NCBI GenBank assembly: GCA_003148945.1
Contig: QGGY01000005.1
Span: 325,354 to 389,353 of the forward strand
Origin: Murimonas intestini
GTDB lineage: Bacteria > Bacillota > Clostridia > Lachnospirales > Lachnospiraceae
Direction: 5' to 3'
Length of the DNA: 64,000 nucleotides
Shown here: positions 46,601 to 55,119 of the stretch, one piece after another
How positions within the stretch are numbered: the stretch's first letter is position 1
How the letters are laid out: every line of letters starts with the position of its first letter
The notes under the pieces: generated by a model
Told to the model about the DNA's origin: nothing
Databases searched by the model: none
What the model saw: only the letters and a program-made list of their open reading frames with translations
Translations under genes and position numbers: made by a program

Positions 46601-47210
46601 GGGCAATGTGAATGTGAATGCCATAGATGATTTCAGGGAGCTCTCAGAACGGCATGAATTTTTGAGTACCCAGCACGATGACCTGATAAAGGCCGAACAG
46701 GCTTTAATGGAAATTATAGAAGAGCTGGATGCAGGCATGAGATCTCAGTTTTCAGAGAAGTTCGCCCAGATACAGAGGGAATTCGACAAGGCGTTTAAGG
46801 AGCTTTTCGGCGGAGGGAAGGGTACCCTGGAGCTTGTGGAGGATGAAGATATCCTGGAAGCAGGTATCCGTATAGTATCCCAGCCCCCGGGCAAGAAACT
46901 TCAGAACATGATGCAGCTCTCCGGAGGAGAGAAGGCCCTGACAGCGATCGCCCTGCTTTTTGCCATACAGAACTTAAAGCCCTCGCCCTTCTGTCTCCTT
47001 GATGAGATCGAAGCCGCCCTGGATGAATCAAATGTGGGAAGGTATGCGAATTACCTGCACAAGTTGACAAAGAACACACAATTTATTATTATAACACATA
47101 GACGGGGAACAATGTCGGTGGCAGACAGGCTCTATGGCATCACAATGCAGGAGAAGGGGATATCGGCACTAGTATCCGTGAATCTGATAGAAGATGATTT
47201 GGATAAGTAG
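43650..47210 (+). CDS. smc: Chromosome segregation protein SMC
   Basis: A 1186-residue SMC ATPase, the core of condensin. The N-terminal head has Walker A GPNGSGKSNVGDAV. Long coiled coils (about 170-500 and 680-1015) flank the hinge near 520-640 (ALGGSIQNIVTEDEETAKRM, later SLSPGGSMTGG). The C-terminal head has LSGGEKALTAIALLFAI and Walker B CLLDEIEAALDE. It is in the common rnc-smc-ftsY order. No scpA or scpB is in the window. Confidence 0.97.
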   Translation: MYLKSLEVQGFKSFANKIVFKFHNGITGIVGPNGSGKSNVGDAVRWVLGEQSAKQLRGASMQDVIFSGTENRKPLGFASVAITLDNSDHQLPVEYQEVTVTRRVYRSGESEYLINGAACRLKDVNELFYDTGIGKEGYSIIGQGQIEKILSGKPEERRELFDEAAGIVKFKRRKATAQKKLEDEKQNLVRVNDILSELTKQLGPLERQAETARIYLKKKEQLKSLDVNMFLLDMDQIKQQLAGAEEKYSAAQEQLAATRQEYEGTKEKYDELEDKLEALAGRIEDEKERANKNELLKQQLEGQINVLTEQINTAEQNKVRLAARAGSIKKDLEEKEAQKEASMEEARGLKAELEKARAEEAVSMEEGDALTVEIDSLKEQIESAKSGIISLMNQRSAAKVRMQRYDTMLEQIQIRKAELSQKILRLRSEEMDQEESLQDLKREYDEVTAEIDSLCDRNDGYETELSDLQEKLNELNRNLDAGQQAYHRESSRLESLKNITERYDGYGNSIRRVMEQKSREPGLLGVVADIIKVEKSYEIAIETALGGSIQNIVTEDEETAKRMIDFLKRNKYGRATFLPLTSIGNKNGFTQNRALTEKGVIGLASSLSVTEQKYAGLNQYLLGRTVVVDNIDNAIALARKYQHSLRIVTLEGESLSPGGSMTGGAFKNSSNLLGRRREIEELQENVALLRKEMEQAQQEIGRVRNKRNDLRTKIVDLNEALKKKYIQQNTAKLAVSQMESRRQETSAGYEQLKKESREIENQVVDIAQQQDEIKEELDVFLEQERELQESIGERQKVLEEKRQLRMVSNQNTERLHLQLANVSQKEGFIRQNLERIKKEMDRLGGELQENEREGAQISQETVKKQSDIAEIQKTISAAVDQEGTARSLMEELLKEKETMNQSHKDFFNKREELSEQISLLDKESFRLNTQKEKLEEGKATHINYMWEEYELTPSAAAELKNEEYTNQAQLKKDINTLKAEIRALGNVNVNAIDDFRELSERHEFLSTQHDDLIKAEQALMEIIEELDAGMRSQFSEKFAQIQREFDKAFKELFGGGKGTLELVEDEDILEAGIRIVSQPPGKKLQNMMQLSGGEKALTAIALLFAIQNLKPSPFCLLDEIEAALDESNVGRYANYLHKLTKNTQFIIITHRRGTMSVADRLYGITMQEKGISALVSVNLIEDDLDK

Positions 47211-47219
47211 GAGGAAGAC

Positions 47220-48158
47220 ATGGAGGAAAAGAAGAAAGGTTTCTTTAAACGCCTGGTAGACGGACTGGCGAAGACAAGGGCAAACATCGTATGCGGCATT
47301 GACTCTATCTTCAGCGGCTTTTCCAGCATTGATGAAGATTTCTATGAAGAGATTGAAGAGATCCTTGTGATGGGTGACCTGGGAATCAATGCTACAACTG
47401 CAATAATAGAAGATTTGAAGGCGAAAGTTAAGGAACAGAAAATTAAGGATCCCATTTTATGCAAGCAGCTGCTCATAGACAGTATCAAGCAGCAGATGAA
47501 CGTGGGGGAGACAGCTTATGAATTTGAAAATAAGACTTCAGTTGTCCTTGTCATTGGCGTAAATGGTGTGGGTAAGACGACAAGTGTGGGAAAACTGGCA
47601 GGAAAGCTGAAGGACCAGGGCAAAAGGGTCATATTGGCTGCAGCAGATACCTTCAGGGCAGCGGCAGGCGAACAGCTCACTGAGTGGGCTAACAGGGCAG
47701 GCGTGGAGATCATAGGCGGTCAGGAGGGCTCAGACCCGGCTTCAGTAGTATACGACGCGGTGGCAGCGGCGAAGGCACGCCATGCGGATGTGCTTCTCTG
47801 TGATACAGCCGGACGGCTCCACAATAAAAAGAACCTCATGTCTGAGCTGGGAAAGATAAACAGGATCCTGGAGCGGGAGTATCCGGAAGCCTACAGGGAG
47901 ACTCTTGTAGTCTTAGACGGGACAACGGGACAGAATGCCCTTGCACAGGCCAGACAATTTAAGGAAGTGGCGGATATCACAGGTATTATCCTGACAAAAC
48001 TGGACGGCACGGCAAAAGGGGGGATCGCAGTGGCGATCCAGTCTGAGCTGCATATACCTGTAAAATATATCGGAGTAGGTGAGAGCATTGATGATCTCCA
48101 GAAATTCAATGCTGATGAATTTGTAAATGCGCTGTTCCATGTACAGGACGAGGACTAG
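47220..48158 (+). CDS. ftsY: Signal recognition particle receptor FtsY
   Basis: A 312-residue FtsY with a short N-terminal region, the four-helix N domain, and the G domain: GVNGVGKTTSVGKLAG, AADTFRAAAGEQL, CDTAGRLHNKKNLM and TKLDGTAKGG. It docks SRP-bound ribosomes at the membrane, partner of Ffh encoded at 53138. It lacks the long acidic A domain of E. coli FtsY. Confidence 0.96.
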   Translation: MEEKKKGFFKRLVDGLAKTRANIVCGIDSIFSGFSSIDEDFYEEIEEILVMGDLGINATTAIIEDLKAKVKEQKIKDPILCKQLLIDSIKQQMNVGETAYEFENKTSVVLVIGVNGVGKTTSVGKLAGKLKDQGKRVILAAADTFRAAAGEQLTEWANRAGVEIIGGQEGSDPASVVYDAVAAAKARHADVLLCDTAGRLHNKKNLMSELGKINRILEREYPEAYRETLVVLDGTTGQNALAQARQFKEVADITGIILTKLDGTAKGGIAVAIQSELHIPVKYIGVGESIDDLQKFNADEFVNALFHVQDED

Positions 48159-48182
48159 ATAAAGTCAGAAAGGTCGAAAGCT

Positions 48183-49394
48183 ATGTTAACATTAGAGAAA
48201 TTTGAAGAGGCTTCAGAGGTGGTAAAACAGGTCACTCAGGAGACAAAGCTGGTATACAGCCAGTATTTCAGCGAACAGACCGGAAATAAGGTGTATTTCA
48301 AGCCTGAAAATATGCAGCTGACAGGTGCATATAAGGTGAGAGGCGCCTATTATACGATCAGCACACTCAGCCAGGAGGAAAAGGACAAGGGCCTTATCAC
48401 GGCTTCAGCCGGGAACCATGCCCAGGGAGTGGCATATGCCGCCAAGGCCTTTGGCGTAAAGGCTGTCATTGTCATGCCGACTACCACACCGCTGATCAAA
48501 GTAAACCGCACAAAGAGCTACGGAGCCGAGGTGGTGCTCTATGGTGATGTATATGACGAAGCCTGCGCCCATGCTTACGAGCTTGCTGATAAAGAGGGCT
48601 ATACGTTTATCCATCCTTTTGACGATCTGAGAGTCGCTACAGGACAGGGAACTATTGCCATGGAGATCGTCAAGGAGCTTCCGCTTGTAGATTATATACT
48701 TGTGCCTGTTGGAGGAGGCGGACTGGCCACGGGTGTATCCACTTTGGCCAAGATGCTGAATCCGAATATCAAAGTCATCGGCGTGGAGCCTGCAGGCGCC
48801 AACTGCCTTCAGGTTTCAAGGAAGAATGGGAAGGTCACGACACTTCCGGGAGTGAATACAATTGCCGACGGTACCGCTGTCAAGACTCCGGGTGAGAAAA
48901 TATTCCCGTATCTTGTGAAGAATCTGGATGATGTGATCACTGTTGAGGATGATGAGCTTGTGGTGGCATTCCTGGATATGGTGGAAAACCATAAGATGGT
49001 CGTGGAGAATTCCGGGCTACTGACTGTAGCAGCACTGAAGCACCTGGATGCACAGGGCAAGAAGGTCGTATCGGTGCTGAGCGGGGGCAATATGGATGTG
49101 ATTACCATGTCAAGCGTTGTACAGCTGGGGCTTATCCAGAGGGACCGCATCTTTACAGTGTCTGTGCTCCTGCCTGACAAGCCGGGTGAGCTGGTCAATG
49201 TGGCCACTGTCATTGCGAATGAACAGGGAAATGTTATCAAGCTGGAACATAACCAGTTTGTAAGCACAAACAGGAATGCGGCAGTGGAGCTGCGGATCAC
49301 TCTTGAAGCTTTTGGGACTGAGCATAAAGCGCGGATCGTGGAGGCATTAAACCAAAAAGGATACAGGCCGAAGCTTATACGGCCGAGTTTGTAA
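48183..49394 (+). CDS. ilvA: Threonine ammonia-lyase (dehydratase)
   Basis: A 403-residue PLP enzyme that converts threonine to 2-oxobutyrate and ammonia. The PLP lysine is in MQLTGAYKVRGAYY; the phosphate-binding loop is VGGGGLATGVS. A single C-terminal ACT domain (about 330-400, TVSVLLPDKPGELVNVA) suggests the roughly 400-residue form found in many Gram-positives, between catabolic TdcB and biosynthetic IlvA. AGAAAGGTCG precedes the ATG, and it appears to be read through from ftsY. Confidence 0.94.
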   Translation: MLTLEKFEEASEVVKQVTQETKLVYSQYFSEQTGNKVYFKPENMQLTGAYKVRGAYYTISTLSQEEKDKGLITASAGNHAQGVAYAAKAFGVKAVIVMPTTTPLIKVNRTKSYGAEVVLYGDVYDEACAHAYELADKEGYTFIHPFDDLRVATGQGTIAMEIVKELPLVDYILVPVGGGGLATGVSTLAKMLNPNIKVIGVEPAGANCLQVSRKNGKVTTLPGVNTIADGTAVKTPGEKIFPYLVKNLDDVITVEDDELVVAFLDMVENHKMVVENSGLLTVAALKHLDAQGKKVVSVLSGGNMDVITMSSVVQLGLIQRDRIFTVSVLLPDKPGELVNVATVIANEQGNVIKLEHNQFVSTNRNAAVELRITLEAFGTEHKARIVEALNQKGYRPKLIRPSL

Positions 49395-49397
49395 ATC

Positions 49398-50135
49398 ATG
49401 CAGGCTGTATACCGTTTTCTGAAAAAATATGTGGACCCATGGGCAAGGCTGGACAGTATCATTCCGCTGGCAAGCGCGTTTTTGTTTAATACCCTGATCT
49501 ACTTTGGCACAAATTACCTGACAAGAGACTGGCATCACTATGACTTTACTCTTGAGATAGACAGGGCTGTCCCGTTTGTGCCCGGTTTTGTATGGATCTA
49601 TTTAGGATGTTATATTTTCTGGATCGTTAACTACCTTATGGTGGGACATTTTGACAAGAAGCATTTTTATCAGTTTGTGACTGCTGACTATACTTCCAGG
49701 CTTGTATGCCTTATATTCTTCATCTTTCTGCCTACTACAAATATCAGGCCGGAGGTATTGGGGGATTCGGCAGCGAGCGGCCTGATGAGGTGGCTGTATG
49801 ATGTGGACATGCCGTCTAACCTTTTCCCGTCGATCCATTGCCTGGTGAGCTGGTTCTGCTATATTGGAATCAGAGGAAGAAAAGAGATACCCAGGTGGTA
49901 CCGGGCTTTTTCCTGTTTTTTTGCGTTGCTGGTAGCCGCTTCCACCCAATTTACAAAACAGCATTATATTGTGGATGTCATTGGCGGGATCGGCCTTGCA
50001 GAGCTCATGTTTTATCTGAGCAGGCGTTTCCAATATTATGAGATAATTAAGAAATTTTTTGAGAAAATTAATGGCAAGTTGTACAGATTGTTGCTAAAAT
50101 CTTCTTGTGATGCAGATAATACTTCTGTGACATGA
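49398..50135 (+). CDS. PAP2 family membrane phosphatase
   Basis: A 245-residue protein with about six membrane helices and the PAP2 motifs PSIHC (about residue 140) and KQHYIVDVIGG (about 193). The first PAP2 motif is poorly preserved. It starts 3 bp after ilvA. Such enzymes dephosphorylate phosphatidate, undecaprenyl diphosphate or similar lipids outside the membrane, or transfer lipid head groups. Its place before pssA and psd suggests a lipid role; substrate unknown. Confidence 0.82.
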   Translation: MQAVYRFLKKYVDPWARLDSIIPLASAFLFNTLIYFGTNYLTRDWHHYDFTLEIDRAVPFVPGFVWIYLGCYIFWIVNYLMVGHFDKKHFYQFVTADYTSRLVCLIFFIFLPTTNIRPEVLGDSAASGLMRWLYDVDMPSNLFPSIHCLVSWFCYIGIRGRKEIPRWYRAFSCFFALLVAASTQFTKQHYIVDVIGGIGLAELMFYLSRRFQYYEIIKKFFEKINGKLYRLLLKSSCDADNTSVT

Positions 50136-50174
50136 AATACGCTGCGCTATATGCGCAGTTAGGGAGAGAATACT

Positions 50175-51254
50175 TTGGAATTTATTAAAAAAAATAAGAA
50201 AAGCATCTTTCAGATAGCATTTCTTGTGCTGCTTATGGTACTGACCTTCTATGTACTGCTGAAGGATCAGGAGCTGGGCGTTATATGGGAGACGATCCTT
50301 AAGGTTAAAAAGCGTTATATATGGCTGGGCATTGCGCTGGTTATCATTTATGTGTGCAGCGAATCAGTGATCATCCATTACATGATGCATTCACTTAAGA
50401 AAAAGGTTCCCCTCACCCAGTGCATAAAATACAGTTTTATCGGCTTTTTCTACAGCTGTGTCACTCCGTCGGCAAGCGGAGGACAGCCGGCCCAGATATA
50501 CTATATGAGCAAGGATAAGATCGAAGTGCCTGTATCGACGCTGGTACTCATGATCGTGACGATCACTTATAAGTTTGTCCTTGTGGTGGTGGGGATAGGA
50601 GTTCTCCTGTTCTGCCGTCCGCTGCTGGATAAATATATGAGTGCTACCAGATTCTTTCTGGATCTGGGCGTGCTGCTCAATGTAGGCTGTGTCGCCTTGA
50701 TGTTTATTCTCATATTCAAGCCGAAACTGACAAAAAAGCTTATGCATCTCGGATTAAAGATACTGGAGAAATCCCGGATACTGAAGCACAAAGAGGAGAG
50801 GACAGAGAAGCTTTCTAAATCTATGGATGTATATAAGGAATCTTCTTATTATTTCAGGGATCATAAAATGGTGGTCTTCAATGTGATACTGATATCCTTT
50901 TTTCAAAGGTTCTGTCTCTTTTTTGTGACATATCTTGTGTATCTGGCGTTTGGTTTTTCGGGAAGCAGCGCTTTTGATATTGTGATCCTGCAGGCTACTA
51001 TCTCTGTTGCTGTGGATATGCTTCCGCTGCCGGGGGGGATGGGAATCAGTGAAGGACTTTTTCTGTCCATTTTCAGGCCTGTCTTTGGCCCGGCTTATGT
51101 CCTTTCGGGGATGCTGCTGAGCCGCGGGATCAGCTATTATGCGCTTCTGGCCATAAGTGCGCTGGTGACTGTCTACGCACATTTCAGCATTACTAGGGCT
51201 GCCATACGCCGTGAGCGTGCAGCGAAGGGAGAGGACAAAACATTATGTGGTTAG
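50175..51254 (+). CDS. Flippase-like membrane protein (lysylphosphatidylglycerol synthase TM region/UPF0104)
   Basis: A 359-residue protein with about eight membrane helices, of the family that includes the membrane half of MprF and AglD. Visible family sequences are YSFIGFFYSCVTPSASGGQP and LPLPGGMGISEGLFLS. The soluble lysyl-transfer domain of MprF is absent, so it is more likely a lipid flippase or has another lipid-linked role. It starts with TTG at 50175 behind AGGGAGAG and overlaps pssA by 10 bp. Confidence 0.85.
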   Translation: MEFIKKNKKSIFQIAFLVLLMVLTFYVLLKDQELGVIWETILKVKKRYIWLGIALVIIYVCSESVIIHYMMHSLKKKVPLTQCIKYSFIGFFYSCVTPSASGGQPAQIYYMSKDKIEVPVSTLVLMIVTITYKFVLVVVGIGVLLFCRPLLDKYMSATRFFLDLGVLLNVGCVALMFILIFKPKLTKKLMHLGLKILEKSRILKHKEERTEKLSKSMDVYKESSYYFRDHKMVVFNVILISFFQRFCLFFVTYLVYLAFGFSGSSAFDIVILQATISVAVDMLPLPGGMGISEGLFLSIFRPVFGPAYVLSGMLLSRGISYYALLAISALVTVYAHFSITRAAIRRERAAKGEDKTLCG

Positions 51255-51868
51255 GATTTTATAATTACACGGTCGTGCTGACTTATCTGGGGCTTATCAG
51301 TTCAGTGATCGGTATGACAGAGGCGCTTGAAGAGCGCTTCAGCGTTGCGATAGCCTGTCTTGTTGTTTCAGGGATATGTGACATGCTGGATGGTAAGGTT
51401 GCCCGGACAAAAAAAGGACGGACAGATGATGAAAAGAAATTTGGGATACAGATAGATTCACTTTGTGACCTGATCTGCTTCGGAGCGTTCCCGGCATTTC
51501 TGGGATACGGACTGGGGCTTCGGGGATTTTGGGGTACAACGGCTATGTGCCTCTATGTACTGGCAGCAGTGATCCGTCTGGGATATTTTAATGTGATGGA
51601 AGAGAAGCGGCAGAAAGAAACCACCGGTGTCAGGAAATACTATGAGGGCCTTCCTGTTACTTCCATTGCAATCATTTTTCCTATCGTATACCTTTTAAGG
51701 CCGCATTTTGGACAGGTTATTTACCTGAGAGTGCTTATCGGGGTAATGATAGCAGTAGGAATTCTGTTTGTGAGCAGGATCAAGGTCTTTAAACCGGGAA
51801 ATAAGATGATGGCCGCAATTATAGTTGCCGGGCTTGTTATACTGGGAAAACTGCTCAGATTTTATTGA
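51245..51868 (+). CDS. pssA: CDP-diacylglycerol-serine O-phosphatidyltransferase
   Basis: A 207-residue CDP-alcohol phosphatidyltransferase with five or six membrane helices. The signature DMLDGKVARTKKG continues to FGIQIDSLCDLICFG, giving the DG-AR-G-D-D metal-binding pattern; the SLCDLICFG context is typical of phosphatidylserine synthases. It makes phosphatidylserine for the decarboxylase encoded next. It overlaps the flippase-like gene by 10 bp. Confidence 0.92.
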   Translation: MWLGFYNYTVVLTYLGLISSVIGMTEALEERFSVAIACLVVSGICDMLDGKVARTKKGRTDDEKKFGIQIDSLCDLICFGAFPAFLGYGLGLRGFWGTTAMCLYVLAAVIRLGYFNVMEEKRQKETTGVRKYYEGLPVTSIAIIFPIVYLLRPHFGQVIYLRVLIGVMIAVGILFVSRIKVFKPGNKMMAAIIVAGLVILGKLLRFY

Positions 51869-51878
51869 GAGGAATCAT

Positions 51879-52754
51879 ATGAAATATATAGATAAGAGCG
51901 GGAATACATATCAAGAGGACAATGCGCAGGATAAGCTCCTGCGCAAATTATATACCTCGGTCTGGGGCAGGCTGCTGCTGAAGCCCCTGGTCCATCCTGC
52001 ACTTTCCCGGGCAGCCGGAGCTGTCCTGGATACAGGGTTCTCCAGGATACTGATAAAACCTTTTATTAAGGCAAACCACATTGATATGTCACCTTATGTC
52101 AGAAGGAAATATACTTCTTATAATGACTTTTTTACACGGGAGATACAGCCTGAGGAGCGCATGATAAACCTGGATGAACACCATATTGTGAGCCCGTCAG
52201 ACGGAAAAGTGTCAGCCTATGAGCTTAAGAACGGTATGTCATTCTGGGTGAAGAATACGAGGTATACTCTGGAGACTCTCCTTAAGAGCAAAAAGCTGGC
52301 GGGGAAGTATAAGGACGGCTATCTTGTGGTCATCCGCCTGACAGTGGATGATTATCACAGATACTGCTATCCTGTATCCGGGAGAAAGTCAGCAAACCGC
52401 CATATAAGCGGCGTGCTGCACACTGTGAACCCGGCGGCATGTGAGACGCTGCCTGTATACAAGGAAAATACAAGAGAGTACACTCTGATCAGAAGCAGCA
52501 GATTTGGCGACGTGCTTCAGATGGAGGTGGGAGCCCTTATGGTGGGGCGTATCCTGAACTACCACGGAATCAGGAATGTGGAGAAGGGGCAGGAGAAGGG
52601 CAGGTTCGAATTCGGCGGTTCTACAATCATACTTGTTCTTGAGAAAAGCAGGGTGCAGCTGGATCACCGGCTTCTTGAAAATACAGAAAACGGATATGAG
52701 ACACTGGTAAAAATGGGGGAATCAATAGGTCAAGAAAAAACACTTGACAATTGA
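51879..52754 (+). CDS. psd: Phosphatidylserine decarboxylase proenzyme
   Basis: A decarboxylase of about 291 residues. It has the active His in VDDYHRYCYPVSG and the self-cleavage motif GGST (in FEFGGSTIILV), at which the chain splits to form the pyruvoyl group. It produces phosphatidylethanolamine at the membrane. The ATG at 51879 with GAGAGGA upstream is chosen over a longer reading frame that overlaps pssA. The promoter for the next unit lies in its last codons. Confidence 0.94.
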   Translation: MKYIDKSGNTYQEDNAQDKLLRKLYTSVWGRLLLKPLVHPALSRAAGAVLDTGFSRILIKPFIKANHIDMSPYVRRKYTSYNDFFTREIQPEERMINLDEHHIVSPSDGKVSAYELKNGMSFWVKNTRYTLETLLKSKKLAGKYKDGYLVVIRLTVDDYHRYCYPVSGRKSANRHISGVLHTVNPAACETLPVYKENTREYTLIRSSRFGDVLQMEVGALMVGRILNYHGIRNVEKGQEKGRFEFGGSTIILVLEKSRVQLDHRLLENTENGYETLVKMGESIGQEKTLDN

Positions 52755-52772
52755 GAAAGTATCGTATATTAT
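52744..52772 (+). promoter_or_regulatory. Promoter of the ylxM-ffh unit
   Basis: TTGACA (52744-52749) and TATTAT (52767-52772) with a 17-bp spacer; the -35 box lies inside the end of psd. Confidence 0.75.
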
Positions 52773-52789
52773 ATTCAAGGTGAGCACGC

Positions 52790-53134
52790 ATGGAAAAGAT
52801 TGTAGAGCAGACTTTATTATATGACTTTTATGGTGAGCTTCTTACGGAGCACCAGAGAACTGTCTATGAAGATGTAGTGATGAACGATATCTCGTATTCA
52901 GAAATAGCCCAGGAGCGGGGAATCAGCCGTCAGGGCGTGCACGACCTTATAAAGCGGTGCAATAAGATTCTGGCGGACTATGAAGAAAAACTTCATCTGG
53001 TAGAGAAATTTATTTTTATCAGACAAAGAGTTGAAGAGATCCAGGGTTTGACGAAAAAGGCCGGCAGCATGGATGATTTATCACTTGTGCGGCAGATTGA
53101 GAAGATATCTAACGAAATCTTAGAGGAGTTGTAG
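52790..53134 (+). CDS. ylxM: Putative helix-turn-helix protein YlxM (UPF0122)
   Basis: A 114-residue protein with a sigma-70-region-4-like helix-turn-helix ([20 protein letters not shown] then [15 protein letters not shown]). It is found next to ffh in almost all Firmicutes and is linked to SRP function. The ffh gene starts 3 bp after its stop. Confidence 0.95.
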   Translation: MEKIVEQTLLYDFYGELLTEHQRTVYEDVVMNDISYSEIAQERGISRQGVHDLIKRCNKILADYEEKLHLVEKFIFIRQRVEEIQGLTKKAGSMDDLSLVRQIEKISNEILEEL

Positions 53135-53137
53135 ACA

Positions 53138-54484
53138 ATGGCATTTGAAAGCTTATCTGATAAATTGCAGAATGTATTTAAAAGCCTGCGAAGCAAAGGG
53201 CGGCTGACTGAAGGTGATGTCAAGTCGGCATTAAAAGAAGTCAAGATGGCTCTTTTAGAGGCGGACGTCAGTTTTAAGGTTGTAAAGCAGTTCATAAAAG
53301 CTGTGCAGGAGCGTTCGGTGGGTGCGGACGTCATGAATGGCCTGAATCCTGCTCAGATGGTCATCAAGATCGTCAACGAGGAACTGGTCAGTCTGATGGG
53401 ATCCGATACCACAGAGATCCAGCTGAGGCCGGGCAACGAGATTACTGTCATCATGATGGCAGGACTTCAGGGAGCAGGTAAGACAACTACTGCGGCCAAG
53501 ATTGCCGGAAAGCTGAAATCAAAAGGAAGAAAGCCTTTGCTGGCAGCGTGTGACATTTACCGCCCGGCGGCTATACAGCAGCTGCAGATAAATGGTGAAA
53601 AACAGGGAGTGGAAGTCTTCACTATGGGAGACAAGATAAGTCCTGTGGATATAGCCAAAGCAGCCGTGGAGCATGCCAGATCACATAATTTAAACGTAGT
53701 TATACTGGATACGGCAGGACGTCTTCACGTAGATGAAGAAATGATGGATGAGCTGATCAGGATCAAGGATTCCATTCAAGTGGACCAGACGATACTTGTA
53801 GTAGATGCCATGACAGGGCAGGATGCAGTAAATGTGTCTGAAATGTTCAATCAGAAGGTTGGCATAGACGGAGTGATACTGACAAAGCTGGACGGCGATA
53901 CAAGAGGCGGTGCAGCGCTTTCTATTAAGGCAACATGCGGCAAGCCGATCCTGTATACAGGTATGGGAGAGAAGCTCTCTGACCTGGAACAGTTTTACCC
54001 GGACAGGATGGCCTCCAGAATTCTTGGAATGGGCGATGTGATGTCCCTCATTGAGAAGGCCCAGGCCAATATTGATGAAGAAAAAGCCAGGAACATGGAG
54101 CAGAAGCTGAAGAAAGCCCAGTTTGGTTTTGACGACTATCTGGAGAGCATGAACCAGCTGAAGAATATGGGCGGAATCAGCAGCGTACTTTCGATGATGC
54201 CCGGCATGGGCAGCAAGATGAAAGATCTGGAATCTGCTGTAGATGAAAAGAAGATGGCAGGAATCGAAGCTATGATACTTTCGATGACGCCCAAGGAAAG
54301 AGCTAACCCGGATATCCTTAATCCATCCAGAAAGAAGCGTATCGCTGCAGGGGCAGGAGTGGATATCAGTGAGGTAAATAAACTGGTCAAGCAGTTTGAA
54401 CAGGCCAGAAAGATGATGAAACAGGTCCCTGGAATGATGGGAGGCAAAGGTGGTAAAAGAGGTAAGTTTAAACTTCCTTTTTAA
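53138..54484 (+). CDS. ffh: Signal recognition particle protein Ffh
   Basis: A 448-residue SRP GTPase. N and G domains: GLQGAGKTTTAAKIAG, LDTAGRLHVDEEMM and TKLDGDTRGGAALSI. The methionine-rich M domain (about 300-448) ends MMKQVPGMMGGKGGKRGKF and binds SRP RNA and signal peptides. The SRP RNA gene was not found in the window. Confidence 0.97.
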   Translation: MAFESLSDKLQNVFKSLRSKGRLTEGDVKSALKEVKMALLEADVSFKVVKQFIKAVQERSVGADVMNGLNPAQMVIKIVNEELVSLMGSDTTEIQLRPGNEITVIMMAGLQGAGKTTTAAKIAGKLKSKGRKPLLAACDIYRPAAIQQLQINGEKQGVEVFTMGDKISPVDIAKAAVEHARSHNLNVVILDTAGRLHVDEEMMDELIRIKDSIQVDQTILVVDAMTGQDAVNVSEMFNQKVGIDGVILTKLDGDTRGGAALSIKATCGKPILYTGMGEKLSDLEQFYPDRMASRILGMGDVMSLIEKAQANIDEEKARNMEQKLKKAQFGFDDYLESMNQLKNMGGISSVLSMMPGMGSKMKDLESAVDEKKMAGIEAMILSMTPKERANPDILNPSRKKRIAAGAGVDISEVNKLVKQFEQARKMMKQVPGMMGGKGGKRGKFKLPF

Positions 54485-54518
54485 CATAAAAGATAAATAA
54501 CCCAAGGAGGTGAAAGTA

Positions 54519-54764
54519 ATGGCAGTTAAAATCAGACTTAGAAGAATGGGTCAGAAAAAGGCTCCTTTCTATAGAATCGTTGTAGCTGATTCTCGTTCCC
54601 CGAGAGATGGTAAATGTATCGATGAGATCGGTACTTACAATCCGAACATTGAACCAAGCGAGTTCAAGATCAACGAAGAATTAGCAAAGAAGTGGCTTGA
54701 TAACGGAGCTCAGCCTACAGAAGTAGTTGGAAAACTCTTCAAATTAGCTGGAATTGAAAAATAG
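54519..54764 (+). CDS. rpsP: Ribosomal protein S16
   Basis: An 81-residue S16 beginning [29 protein letters not shown] precedes the ATG at 54519; a reading-frame start 9 bp earlier lies within that site and is not used. It is followed by khpA after 17 bp. Confidence 0.97.
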   Translation: MAVKIRLRRMGQKKAPFYRIVVADSRSPRDGKCIDEIGTYNPNIEPSEFKINEELAKKWLDNGAQPTEVVGKLFKLAGIEK

Positions 54765-54781
54765 GACAAAAGGTGACCGTA

Positions 54782-55009
54782 ATGAAAGAATTAGTAGAAG
54801 TAATTGCAAAGTCTCTTGTTGAAAATCCAGATGAGGTTGTAGTAACGGAAAAGGAAACCGGAAAATCTATTGTCCTGGAACTGAAGGTAGCTCCTTCCGA
54901 TATGGGGAAGGTTATTGGAAAACAGGGCAGGATCGCGAAGGCTATTCGTTCTGTGGTAAAAGCTGCAGCAGCCAAGGAAGATAAAAAGGTAGTAGTTGAT
55001 ATACTGTAA
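54782..55009 (+). CDS. khpA: KH-domain RNA-binding protein KhpA
   Basis: A 75-residue single KH domain with the GKVIGKQGRIAKAIR loop (GxxG type). KhpA, with KhpB, binds small RNAs and affects cell division in Firmicutes. The ATG at 54782 follows AGGTGA; a GTG 9 bp upstream overlaps that site. Confidence 0.95.
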   Translation: MKELVEVIAKSLVENPDEVVVTEKETGKSIVLELKVAPSDMGKVIGKQGRIAKAIRSVVKAAAAKEDKKVVVDIL

Positions 55010-55013
55010 ATGG

Positions 55014-55050
55014 AACCCGGTGCCAGAGAGATGGTTACCGGGCTTTTTTA
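55014..55050 (+). terminator. Terminator between khpA and rimM
   Basis: CCCGGT (55016-55021) pairs with ACCGGG (55037-55042), followed by six T. It may be an attenuator inside the cluster, since no strong promoter precedes rimM. Confidence 0.7.
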
Positions 55051-55119
55051 TATGACCGGGGCGGGCAGTCACCGGGCTGTATAAAGCCTCAGCATTGAGT
55101 CAAGAAAGGAAAATCCGGA

